Of a stretch of 64,000 nt of DNA, positions 1 to 12,000 are shown one piece after another (the stretch's first letter is position 1; each line of letters begins with the position of its first letter). The position numbers and the translations under genes are program-made. Source of the stretch: Streptomyces sp. NRRL S-340. Lineage in GTDB: Bacteria > Actinomycetota > Actinomycetes > Streptomycetales > Streptomycetaceae. The stretch is taken from NCBI RefSeq assembly GCF_000720185.1, contig NZ_JOIY01000014.1, positions 1 through 64,000 on the forward strand, given 5' to 3'. The notes below the pieces were generated by a model. It was not told the DNA's origin and did not search any database. It saw only the letters and a list, made by a program, of their open reading frames with translations.

Positions 1-3000
1 TGGGCTGAGCGTAGGGCTGGACCGTGGTGGGATGACCACTGGATGCGGCGGACGGCCCGGTGAAGACACCGATGCCGCTGCTACCGGCACCGGGCATGCC
101 CAATGGAGAGTCGTGGCGCCCGGAGTTGGTGATGGCGAAGCGGTCACTTGGCGCGTGTTCCGGTACTGAGGCCTCTGTTTCCGCGCCGGACTGGGTGAGA
201 AGCGCGAAGACACTCTCGGCTCGCGCTCCGTCGCTCTGACGGGTGTCGTCGGACGGGGCGTCGCTGCCCCTGCCTGCGACGCCCGGCCCGGAGGCTTGCT
301 CGGCGACCGCCATGGGCGGCGGCGTTCCGCCCTCCGGCTCGGCTGAGGAGCGCTCGACGCGCTCCGGGGGAACTTCAGGGAATCCGATCGGTGCCGGTGT
401 GCGAGGGGCATCGCTCACGGCAGACACATCACCGTCCGCAGGGGAGGGCTCGGATGTCTGCTGGAGGCCGGTCATCAGGGCCTGGGCTGTGCGCTCCGCG
501 AGGCTGAGCACCTCCTCGGCCGGTTCCGGCGTGCCAAGCACGTCTGCGGAGCCCTCGTGCGCCTCGCGATCGGCCGTCGTCCGAGGGAGCTCGTCGTGCC
601 CGGCATCCGGTGTCCGCCTCGGGAGTGTCGCTCCTTCGGCGGGCGGTACCGGCAAGCCATCACCGCCGGGAAGTCGTTGCCCCGGCAGCCGGTCCAGTAC
701 GAACTGGGCAGCCTCAGCCCGCCGCGAGCGCGAGAAGGGCAGGCCGCGGGCCAGGTCGCGGAGGACCGCCAGGGCTTCCGCGCTGTCCGCGGAGTGCTCT
801 TCTTCCGGTGTGCGGCCGAGCGTGTCCAGGGCCTCCGGGAGCCTCGGGTCGGTGGAGGCGAGCACCGAGTGGCGGCTGTCGATCTCCTCGCGCAGGAGGC
901 CGGCCAAGTCCGCGCCGGTTCTCGTGGAGGTCTCGTAGAGCGCGCCCCACTCCTGGTCGTCCAGGCCCAGGAGGTCCGCCGCCGCGCGCTCCTGCGGCGT
1001 GATCAGGCCGGCGTCCTCGGCCTGTTCAGAGGTCAGTCCGCCGGGGCCGGCGACCGCCGGGGTGAGCGGGTCGAAGGCGTGGATCCGGCCGGAGGGTTCC
1101 ACCCAGCGGGTCACCCGGCGGGTTCCGCCCTCGCCGTCCTGAAGCGTGAGGTCGGCCCGCAGGTGCGTGCCCAGTTCCTGGGCGACACCCCGGATCAACT
1201 GGTGGTGGTCCAGCGCCACCGAGCCCAGCACGGCGGGCAGTTGCGCCGGACCGAGTCCCGTGTCGCCGCTGATCTGCTCGCGTGCCTCGTTGACCCGGTG
1301 GATGATGGCGGTGACGGTCTCCGTGAAGGACTCGCCGGCCGGCGGGGCCAGCTCGGAGGGGCTGGCCGCCAGGTAGTCCCGGTAGCGGCGGAGGAACCGC
1401 GGTTCCTCGAACGTCGGGTCGGTGGACCGGGCCTCCCTGACCAGCGGGGTGAGGGTCCGCACGGCCCAGCGGTAGGTCTCGGCCAGCGCGCGCCGGTGCA
1501 GCGTGTCCTCGTCGAAGGTGAGGACCAGGTGCCGCGGTGTGCCGCCCTCGGTCTGCCGTACGGAGTCCGCGATCAGTTCGTGCAGGCGGCCGGGGGTGGC
1601 GTACGGCAGCCGGGCCGCCTCCGTGATCAGCTCGGTGAGGTCGTGCCCGCTGACGTCCTCCGGTGCGAACCTCTCGGCGCCCCGCAGGTCCCGCCACGGG
1701 GTGAGGGCCGAGTCGGCGAGGTGTTCGGAGGCGGCGAACCGGCGTTGCAGCTCGGCCACTTCGCTCTCGAACACCTCGGCGTACACGTCCCCGGTGAACG
1801 TCCGGCTGCGGTACTCGCCCTTCGCGGTGTCCGCGCGGAACAGGTGGCGGTTGAAGCGTTCGGCCTGAAGCTGCCCGCGGAAGCGGAGCCGGACGAGCTG
1901 GACGGGGCCCTGCTGCTTGATGTGCTCCTCGCGGCGGTAGTTCTCGGTGCCCGTCGCGGACCCGGAGGCACCGGTGGTCCTGGACTGCTCGGTGTCCGCT
2001 CCGGGGGACACGGTGTTCACGTGGTTCTCGCCCACGTGCAGGGTGTCGGAGCCCGAGTCGCTCAGTGCCTCCGTGAGGCGCGGGTGGTCCTGGGAGGCGC
2101 TGTGGGAGGTGCCGCTCTGGTGCTTGCTGTAGCGGCCGGTACCGGTGTTCTGGACGGGGCCGATCACCTGGAGGTCGAAGAGGTCGCCGGTGAGCCAGAC
2201 GCGGGCCCGCCTGCGGGAGTCGCCCGGCACGAACAGGTTCTCGTCGAGCAGGTCCCGCTTGCCCGCCACCGCGTCCCGCAGGTGGTTGCCCATCTGGGTA
2301 CGGCTGAAGAGCTGGCTGACGGGCAGCGCGCTGCGGGTGGTCAGGCCGTCGGCGTTCTTGCCGAACATCCGCACGAGCAGCTCGCGCATCGCGGGCAGCG
2401 CGTCGTCCACCATGGCGCTGCTGATGTACGCGTCGTTGGGCAGTTCGGGCAGGGGGCGCAGGTCCGGTCGCGGCTGCGGGCCGGAGAGGGGCTTGTGCTC
2501 GGCCAGTCCGCGGGGGATCTGGAGCTCCAGGACGCCCGGGACGGTCTCGCTGGTTCCCTCGGCACCCACGGCGTCGTCGTGGTGGAGCACCGCCTGCGCG
2601 AAGTTGTTCAGCGGCCGGCGGGCCATGGCCAGGCGCCGCACCCGCACGGTCATCGACTCGTCGACCTGCACCCGGTAGTGACCGGTCCAGTCGTACACGG
2701 TCTGTTCGGCGACCGCCGACTCGGCGCGGGTGACCCCGTGGTGCAGTCCCGCCCCGACGCCCAGCCGGGCGCCGTGGGAGCTGTGGCTCTCGCCGCCGCC
2801 CAGCCGCGCCAGGTTGGCCGACATCCCGCGGTCGTGCGAGACGCCGCTCCAGGTCTCGACGTAGTTGTGGCTGTAGTTCTCCAGACCGGTGCCGGGAATG
2901 AAGTCGACCACGCGGGGCGCCGACGTCAGGAGGGACTTCAGATTGACCTCGACGACGTCGGCGAGGAGCCAGCCCCACTTCCCCCTCTCCGGGTTGACGA

Positions 3001-6000
3001 AGTACAGCTTCCAGCCCTCGCGGTGCAGCAGGTCGTCCATGAACGACAGGTCGCGGCCCTTGGCGAGGAGGGCCTGCAAGGTGTTCACCCCGCCCTGCAT
3101 CCGGCCGATCCGCCGGCCGTCCCCGACCCACACCTCCGCGTCGGAGAAGAGGCCCGGGGCGACCTGCTCCACGTGTGCCCGCACGATGTCGTACGTGGTC
3201 CGGCCGTCGTCATGGACCAGGTCGCGCACCCCGCTGTGCCCGAGCGCGCGGCCACTGGGGTCCTCACGGGTCAGGTACTCGGGGAAGACGAGGTCCGCGT
3301 ACGGGTCGCGGGCTTCGGCCAGGTCGATGCCGAACCGCCGGCCGAACGCCTCCCGGACGGCGTCGTCGCGGATGATGAGCGCCCCGTCGCGGTGCAGGTC
3401 CGCGAGGACCGCCGCCAGTTCCTCCCTGGACGCTCCCATTCGGTCCGACAGCTCGGCAGGCAGTTCCGGGGTGTCCTCGGCCCACCGGGTGAGCACCGCA
3501 GCCAGGGTGTCGCCGCGCAGCCGCAGCTCCTCCCGCTCCCAGCGGTGGAGCGCGTCGGCGAGCTGCCGGTCGGGCAGGGGCAGTTCGCCCTGGCCGTACA
3601 GGTCGAGCGCCTCCGGCTCGGACAGCAGGAAGAGCATCGTCCTGCCGCCGACCGACTCCTGCGCCGACGCGTGCGCGGACGGAAGCAGCTTGCCGTGCTC
3701 CTCCCAGCGGGTGCGCACGGCGAAGTCCGCGGTCGTGAGGAAGGCGTAGGCGTGGTTGAAGTCGAGCTGGATGAATTCCTTCGCGCCGGTCCGTCCGCCC
3801 TGCTCGCGCACGTTGTGCTGCCGCGAGTGACTGATGTCGATACCGCCCTGGAGCGATCCGGGATCGTGGGCGGCCGGGTCCAGCGGGCCGCCGGCGGTGA
3901 CGGAGACCGCCGGGACGGCCAGCCCGCGGGAGGCGGTGTCGGCCGACCGGACCTGGCCCATCGCCAGTTGGATGATGCCCAGCACGAACGGGTGGTCCGT
4001 GGCCCCCGCGAACCGCGAGACACCCATTTCACCGGAGATGTCGACCCCGGCGAAGGTGTCCCGCAGCAGGCCGCTGTCGAAGAACTGGTCGCTGCTGTAC
4101 TGGCGGTTGAAGATCTCCTTGGCGAAGGCGCGCACCAGGATGGTGCTGGTGAACGACCTCAGCTCCTGGTCGGCGTTGCCGTGCGGTCCCGTCAGGCCGC
4201 CGAGGATGCCGGTGGCCGCCTCGTGCAGGCCGCTGGCGTCCAGGAAGAAGACGACACCGTGCTTGAGCACGTCCGGCGAGGTGTGGTCCGAGCGGTGCAG
4301 GCCGGGGTCGCTGTCGTCGCCGAGCGGCAGCAGCTGGGTGAGCGCGCGCTGACGGGGCAGGGTGATCGGCTCGGGGTCGCGGGCCCCCGGGCGCACCGTG
4401 CCCCGCACACCGCTGTGCTCGTACTCCACGGTCACCGTGTAGTCGCTGTACAGCTCGTGCTCGTGCAGGAGCCCCCGGTACTCCAGCAGTTCGGGCCGGT
4501 TGTGCAGGTAACTGACCTCCTGCGAGGCGCCGACCTGGCGGAACAGGTCGATGCCGAGGGCGCCCCCCTTGAGCTGGTCGTGCGCGGTCCTGACCCGGAA
4601 GGACAGGGAGACCCGCCTGCTGCCGCCGGCGCCCTGCCCGGCGGTGCCCATGCCCATGCCCAGGTTGACGGCGGCGTAGTTGTCCGTCGACCCCTTGTAC
4701 GTGTCGGCGTCGCCCGGGGACCGGGTGGCCTTGATCGTGACCCGCGCCGCGTCCGAGGTGAAGTGGCGGGTCTTCCTGAACAGCGTGAAGCTGAGGCCGC
4801 TCTGGTGGATCTGGTCGTAGTGCGAGTCCAGACCGCGGTCGGAGACCAGCTTCTCGAACAGCTTGACGTTGTCCAGCAGGCTCTCCAGCTCGGTGTGGTC
4901 CGAGTACCAGTGCGACCGGGAGAGCGCCGCGGCGGGATCGGACGGCAGGAAGCCCTGCCGCACGAGTTCCTCGCGCAGCCCGTTCCGGATCGACTCGACG
5001 GTGCCGGTGTCGACGGAGACCAGCCCCATGCCGATGCCCTTGCCCTGCTTGATGTAGGAGGGCAGCGGGCGTTCGAGCGGGTCGCCCTCGCGGCGGCCGG
5101 TGCGGCGCAGGGCCTCGTCGGCGTAGGGGACGGTCCGCACGAGCGGTCCGCCGTCCGTTTCCGGCGGTTCCTCGACCCTGGCGGCGTGCTCGGGCTTGAG
5201 GGCCTCGGCCACCACCGGGAACCCGTGCCGGAACGCCTCGTGCTCCGGCATGCGCACCAGGCCCCGGCCGCGCACGGGACCGGACTCCACCGAGTCCATG
5301 CCCCGGGGCGTCACCCGTACGGTGTGCTGGAACCCCACCTCGTACGCGGCCGTGTAGCCGATGAAGCGGGGGACGAGCACCCACAGGCCGTTGCGGCCGG
5401 AGCTGAGGGTGTCGGAGGTCGACCCGCTGAAGCCGACCTCGGCGCTGATGCTGAGCGCCGTCACGTCGTCCGTGACGCCGACGTTGGCCCCGGCGACCAG
5501 CGGGGTCACACCCGAGGTCTGCGACAGGGTGTGGCTGCCGCCCCCGCCGTCGATGGCGGTGCGGACGTTCTCCACGGGGGCCTTGTCCGTCGTCGCGCCC
5601 ACCGGCACGGCACCGGGCAGGCGTCGGGAGCGCAGTTCGACGAGCACGGTACGGCCGTCGGCCTTGATCTCGAAGCTGTAGCCGTTGGCCTTGTTGACGG
5701 CCTCGTCCAGGTGGGCGTCGAGGTTCCACAGCTTCTGGATCAGCTCGTTGCGCGCCGTCGAGCCCAGCGGCAGGCCGATGCCCTGCCTCTCCAGTTCACC
5801 GGCGACGGTGTCCAGCAGTGTGGGCAGCCCGGTCAGGCCCGAGGCGTAGTGGAACTGGGGCAGCCGGTCCGGCAGGACGTTCTCGCCCGTGGCGGTGACA
5901 TGGGACCCGGCGTCCTGGAGGTAGTGCTCGGGCACGTACAGCATCAGGCGTTCGTCACCGGTGGTCCGGATCCGGGCGGGCGGCGTGTCCGCCCACTGCC

Positions 6001-9000
6001 GCGCCGGGTCGGTACGGAGCTTCACCGACCACTCGGCCTCGTAGGCGAGCAGCTGGGACTCGGCGTCGCTCACCTCGACGTGGCCGCCCTCGGCGTCCGC
6101 GATGTGCGTGGTGGAACGCGAGGACGCGTTCGCCGTGCCGGTGAGCCGCAGACCGCCGTAGAGGCCGTTCGGTCCCATCGGGAGGAGACCGACGTTGTAC
6201 GTCACGGACGCGCCGAGGCGGGTGGCGCTGGTGTTGCCCGAGTGCGTCTGCGCGTGCGCGCCGGTGAAGTACGTGCCCTTGATGCTCTGGTTGGCGCGGA
6301 AGCGGCTGGAGGAGTCCGTCCGGGGACCGAACAGACGCTCCTGCAGCCTTGTTTCCTGGCCGTCCTGAGCGGGTGTGCCGTGCGCCGCTCCGGCGGTGCC
6401 CCCGTCGCCCTCCTCCGGGATGGTCTCCAGCCGCGGGGGGCGCGCCAGTCGGGCCGGCTGCTCCGGGCGGCCCACCGGTTCCGGCCGTGCCAGAGGTTCC
6501 GGCCGTTCCGGCCGTGCCTCGCCGGGCGCGTCGGTGCCGGTGCTCTGCGTCAGCGGGCGGTCGTAGGACCCCGCGGGGTCGAGGACCGCGCGCGGGGCGG
6601 TCGGGTTGAGGGTGATCAGCGCCTCGGCCGGGCCGAGCGGGACCACGAGACCGCTGCGCCAGCCGGCGTCCGGGGCCGGCGTCTCGCCCGGGGCGGGCAG
6701 CAGGTAGCGGTAGTTGCTCAGCAGCCGGTGCGGCAGGAGCGTCCACACCGACTCCTCGACCGTGAGGCCCTGCCCCTCCACGAGGTCCCGGAGCTGTCGC
6801 ACGACCTGTGCCACGTGCGGCAGTTGCGACCGGGGGACACCGGTGGAGCGCACCGCGGGCGGCGCGTCGACCGCGTCACCGAGCACCAGGTTCCGCCGCG
6901 CGGGGCCGCCTTCGCGCAGCGGGGAGCCGTCCTCGGCCTGCCACGGCGCGATCCGTATCTGGTGGTCGACACCGAGGTCGAGGGGAAGGTCGTCGCCCCG
7001 CGTCTCCTGCGGGGTGTACACGCGCAGGCCGGTGCCCTCGCGGATGCCGTCCGGGTCGGGCCGCTCCGACAGGGTGCCCCGGGCCGGGTCCGCCGTCACG
7101 CCGAAGCGGCTGCCGATCACCGGCCGTCCCAGGTGGTGGGTCAGGCGGGCGGCCAGGACGTCGCCGTCCGGGCCCATCAGCACCGGCGTCTTGCCCTGGG
7201 CTTCGACGGCGAGGAACGTCGCCAGCTGGTCGACGGGCACGCCGGGAGTGTCCGGGCGCGCGTCGGGTGTGAAGACCAGGACGTGGTCCGGGTCCGAGAA
7301 CCCGGCCGCCTGCTCCCACGCAGCGCGGTCGGCGCCGGGCAGCCGGATCGCCTCCGCCCGTGCCTCGAACCCGTGGCGGACGAAGGACGACTCGTCCATC
7401 AGCCGCTTGATCGCCGGCCAGTTGCCCGGCGCGGCCGCGGCGGAGTCCGGCCGTGCCGGGGACGGTGGCAGGAGATCCGCCGCGGTGTCCACGAGGGAGA
7501 CGAGAGCCTCGCGCTCCGGCGGTGACTGCGTACGCACCACGGTGAGCAGTTCCGCCAGCGGATGGCGCGGCATGGTCTCCGGCGTGGCGGTGCCCTCCCC
7601 GGTCGTACCGCCGGGCTCGTGCGGCGCCTCCCCGGCGGCGCCGGCCGCCAGGGCCTCCCGCGCCCGGGACAGCAGGGCGGGCAGGCGCCGGTCGAGGGCC
7701 GCCAGCCGCTCGTGGCGGCTCGCGGTCTCCAGCCCGACGGCCTCGTCGAAGGTGCGGCCCGCCTGCCAGGAGGTCCGGTAGACCGTGGCCAGGTCCCGCT
7801 CGTCGAGGCCCAGCTCGTCCACCAGGGCCCGTCGGGCGGGGGACAGCAGGCCCGCGTCCTGCGCCTGCTGGGCGGAGAGGCCCGCGGCGCCGGGTGCCCG
7901 CTCGTCGAGCGGGTCGAAGGCGTGGACGCGCCCGTCGGGGCCGGCCCAGCGGGTGTGCCACGCGCCGTCGGGGAGGCGGACGTCCAGGCGCAGGTGGGTG
8001 CCCAGGTCACCGGCGAGCCGGTGCAGGAGGTGCTCCGCCGAGGCGAGGTCGCGGGGCATGCGCAGGACCGGGGGCCGCAGCGGTGGCAGCGCGCCGTCCG
8101 CGTCGATGCGCGAGCGGACTACGCCGAGGTCGCCGAGGACCGTGGCGAGCAGTTCCCCGGGGTCACCGGAGAGCGGTCCGCGCGCGGTCCGCAGGTCCTC
8201 GTAGGCGGCGAGCTGTTCGAGGATCGGCGCGTCGGGTTCGGTGCTGGTCTGCTCCAGATCCGAGCGCAGGGTGCGCTCCGCCCAGCCCGCGATGTGCCGC
8301 AGGGCGTTCTGCTCCAGCCGCCGGGTGTCGAGGGTCAGGACGGTGCCGTTCGTGCCCTCCCGGGCCGGCCGCCCGTCGGTCCGCTCGCGCAGCGCCTGGG
8401 CGACGAGCCGGTGCGGCGGCGCGGTGGCGGCGTTCGGGCGGTCCGAGACGTCGACGAGGAGGGCGGCGAGGTCCGCGCGGGGGGCGCGAGGTGCGTCCTC
8501 CGTGCTGTCGTGCGGTGCCCGAACGTCCGGCGCGAACGGCGCCAGCGGGTGCGGGAGGGAGCGGACGACCGGGCCCGAGTCCATGACGGCCTGGAGATCT
8601 GCCAGGTCCGTTGGGGAGATCAGAGGCCGCCCGTCCGGACTTGACGACATGATCGACCCGTCGTGGTGCACGGCGGACGACGCGGAGGTGTTACGGAAGG
8701 CGTGGCCGGGATCCTCGTAATGGTCGCCCAGTCCGGCGAAGTGCAGAGCCTCGTGCACGTGCTCGGCGGGAGAGGATTCCAGGTACCAGTCGGTGGTGGA
8801 AGTGGGCCCGGTACCAGGACGTACGTTCACCACATGGTGCGCGGCTGTCGGGTTGCGTACGAATTCGAGGTTCAGCCGCAGCAGGTCCCCGTTCGGCAGG
8901 CGGAAGTCCGGGTCGTTCAGGGCGCGCTCGTTGACGTGCTGCTCGATGACCCTGACGGCGCCGCCGGCCAGCAGCCGTGTCTCGTCCGTCGTCACGCCCT

Positions 9001-12000
9001 CGGCCGGCCGCAGATGCAGCCGGATGGTCACGTCCCGCATCCAGGCCCCCGACGCGAACTGGAAACGGCGCAGCTCGAACCGGGTGTCCCACTGCGCGCC
9101 CGCCAGGGTGCCGTCCCCGGTGCGCCCCTCGGTCCGTGGGTCGAACCTGGGCGTGTCCACCAGGGAGGGGCGGGCCGTGTTCCGCAGTTCCTCGTACGCG
9201 GCGTAGGCACCGGAGCCCACACGCTGCACCGGTTCGGGGCCACCGGCGGCCGTGTCGTCGTGAGCGGTGCCGGGAGATTCCTCGTGCGGTCCACCGGTCG
9301 TGTGGTCCTGCGCCGGCCAGGCCCGGGGAGCGTGCCACCCGCCCGACGGGCCCGCCACCGGCTGGTGACTCATCGAACTGCCGCTGTCCGAACCGTCGTC
9401 GGAGTCGTCGGACGAGAGGTCCACGTCCTCGAAATCCGACTCGGCCTCGGGGAACAGCCGGGCGAAGCTGCCGTAGTAGTCGGGGGTGAGGTAGTGGTGG
9501 ACGGCGCGCGCGAGTTCGGTGTGGCCTTCGAGGAACCTCGGTGCCGCGGTGGCGAACGCCGGATCGGCCGCGTAGCGGGCCACCAGCCCGTTGAGCCGGC
9601 CGAGCAGTTCCCTGCGCGAGTAGCGGGAACCGAGGCCTCCCAGGTGATCCCACAGGTCACGGGCCAGGGCGCGTCGCACCGCGCGCACGTAGTGGCGGTG
9701 CAGCTGGTCGTCTCTCTCGCGCACCAGTGCGTCCGTCTCCTGCCAGGAGCGCGGCTGGGTCTCCGTGGGGTGCGGGAAGCTGTACGCGTGCCCCTCGGTG
9801 AGCAGCAGGACGGGGCGGAGGGGCAGCTCCCAGTCGCCGGTGGTCCAGCCCGCACGATGGTGCTGGTAGTCGGCTGTCAGGTCGTCCTGGACCCGCTCCA
9901 GGGTTCCCTGGAAGAAGGAGTACGTCGAGGGCAGACCGATGGCTTGCGCCCACTGGGCCACGGTGAGCGGTCCTCGGTCCAGGGCCGGGTCCAGCACCAT
10001 GGGCACGGTACGGCCGTCCGCGCCGACCGCGTTGACGACAGGAGCGACGTGATTGTCCCACTCCACGGTCACGGGACGCCCATGGGTGGCGCCGCGGGCC
10101 GTGTGGCTTCGGGTGAAGAGACCGGGGTCGCCGGCGCGCGCCGCCATCACCTTCGAAGGCAGGGTGCCCCAGCGCATCAGCTGAAGCGCCCACAGGTGGG
10201 CGCGCAGGAAGCAGCCGCCTTCCGGGTGCCCCGCGGTGACGGGCACCGAACCGTGGTCGGGGTGATCGAATCTCACTGCGGACAGCCGCTGGTACCAGGA
10301 GGTCACCTGGCTCATGGGCACCGGTGAGTCGTCGACGCTGCCCAGTGCGTGCGACAGGGCCGGGGCCAGACCGGGCCAGCGCTGTGTCACGGCCAGGTTC
10401 AGGTCTTCCGGGCCAACGGGCAGGTGCCGGCTCCCGATGCGGGCCCGCCAGGCGTTCTGGACGGCCCAGATCTTGCGCATGTCCCGGTCGAGGGACTTCA
10501 GATGGGCGAGGGCGGCCCCGGCGTCGTTGGACTGATAGGCGTCGACGAGCCGGCTGACGAAGTGCTGCACCGACTCCGTCTGGTGGTCCGGCTGGTTTTC
10601 CCTCGGCGCCAGGTGGGGGATCGGGTCCGCGAAGCTGACACCGTCGATCAGACCGATCAGGCGCTTCGCCTCCAGCGCGTTGCCCAGGGACAGGCGGCCC
10701 GTCTGCACGGCGTGGTCGACGGTGGCTTCCAGCCCACCGCCGCGGGTGACGTGGTGGAAAGCCCGGGACAGGGTCAGCGCGCTGAAGAACTCCGGTGTGG
10801 AGGAGCGGCGTTGCAGCAGGCGCAGGAGGGCCGGCGCGTCCACCGGGCGCCCGCCCAGCAACTGGTGCACGCGCTGCGCGTAGCCGGTCTCGCCCGCCGC
10901 CCCGGCCGTCTGGTCCGTGGGCGCCTTGGGGGCCGTCCAGCCCGTGGCGGGCCGGTCCGTGTCATGGGGAACGGGCGCGGCCAGGACCTCGGCGACGGCG
11001 CGGGCGGCTCGTTCCTCGCCCGCCGTCCACGCCGTCACGAGGACGTCCAGATGCCATGCCGCATCGGATCCGGGCCGTGCCAGGTCCGCGTCGGAGGCCG
11101 TTCCCGCCGGGTGCAGTTCCTCGTGCAGGGACCGCACCGGCGCCGGGACGCTGGACGCGCCCGCGCCGCGGCCGGCGGTGACGTCGGCGCCGAGATCGCG
11201 CAGCGTCCGGGCGGCGGACACGAGCGCGGCCGCCGGCTCGCGCAGGGACTCGGGGGACCGGGCCGACGAGCCGGAGGCGGCCAGGGCGTCGAGCGCCGTG
11301 AGGTACCCGGCGGTGGCGGAGGCGAGCCGGTGCGCCCGGTCCACGACGGCCGTCTCGACGGCCGTGGGTGAGGTGAGAGCGGGCGCCCATGACGAGGACG
11401 GTCCCGGCTGTTCCAGGGTGTTCTGCCGTACCTGGCGCACGAGGTCTTCGGAGCGCAGCAGGTGGGGGTTGTTGGCGATGTGCTCCAGCTTCGGCGGTCC
11501 GGCGATCAGGTCGCCCGCCCCGTTCCACCGGTAGTCGTTGCCGCTCGCGCCGCCCCGGTCCGTGCTCTTCGCGTACACGACGGTGTCCACGAGCCCGTCG
11601 GGGGCCAGCGCGTAGAAGAACGCGACGCCGCCGCTGCCGCCGTTCAGGTGCGCGTGCAGGGGCCTGTTGACCGCCGGGGCCCCGCGTTCCCGGATGCCGC
11701 TGCGGTCGGCCAGCCTCCTGACCACGCCGAGTTCGAGCTCGGTGAAGCCGATCTTCTGCACCGTGTCCGTGAGGTGCACCCGGTCGCTCATGCTCCAGGT
11801 GGCGGGCAGGTGCGGGCGGAACGAGGCGAAGCGGCGGGCCCGTTCGCCGTGTGCCTCGTCCCATGCCGCCAGCCGGCCGCGGACCACCTCGCGCCAGCCG
11901 TGCCTGGCCGCGCCCTCGACCTCCCGGATCACCTCGTCGTAGACCCCGGGGTCGAGGACCATGTCGAGCTGCGAGACGAAGCTGCGGAAGTGCTGCTGGA

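Noticed and set aside
1026..3131. Minus-strand frames of several hundred codons in the toxin region (also 4029-5729, 10962-12767, 21408-23003).
   Set aside because: Shifted frames inside the giant gene with Arg/Pro/Gly-rich shadow composition; the real frame is continuous through all of them.
557..7525. A 2,322-codon open frame on the plus strand, and similar long plus-strand frames at 7562-8644, 8663-10327, 12179-13879 and 20882-24052.
   Set aside because: All lie in the frame codon-aligned with the minus-strand toxin gene. Very high third-position GC removes stops from the opposite frame. Composition is typical of a mirror frame (Gln, Val, Arg, Gly, His) and has no domain sense.
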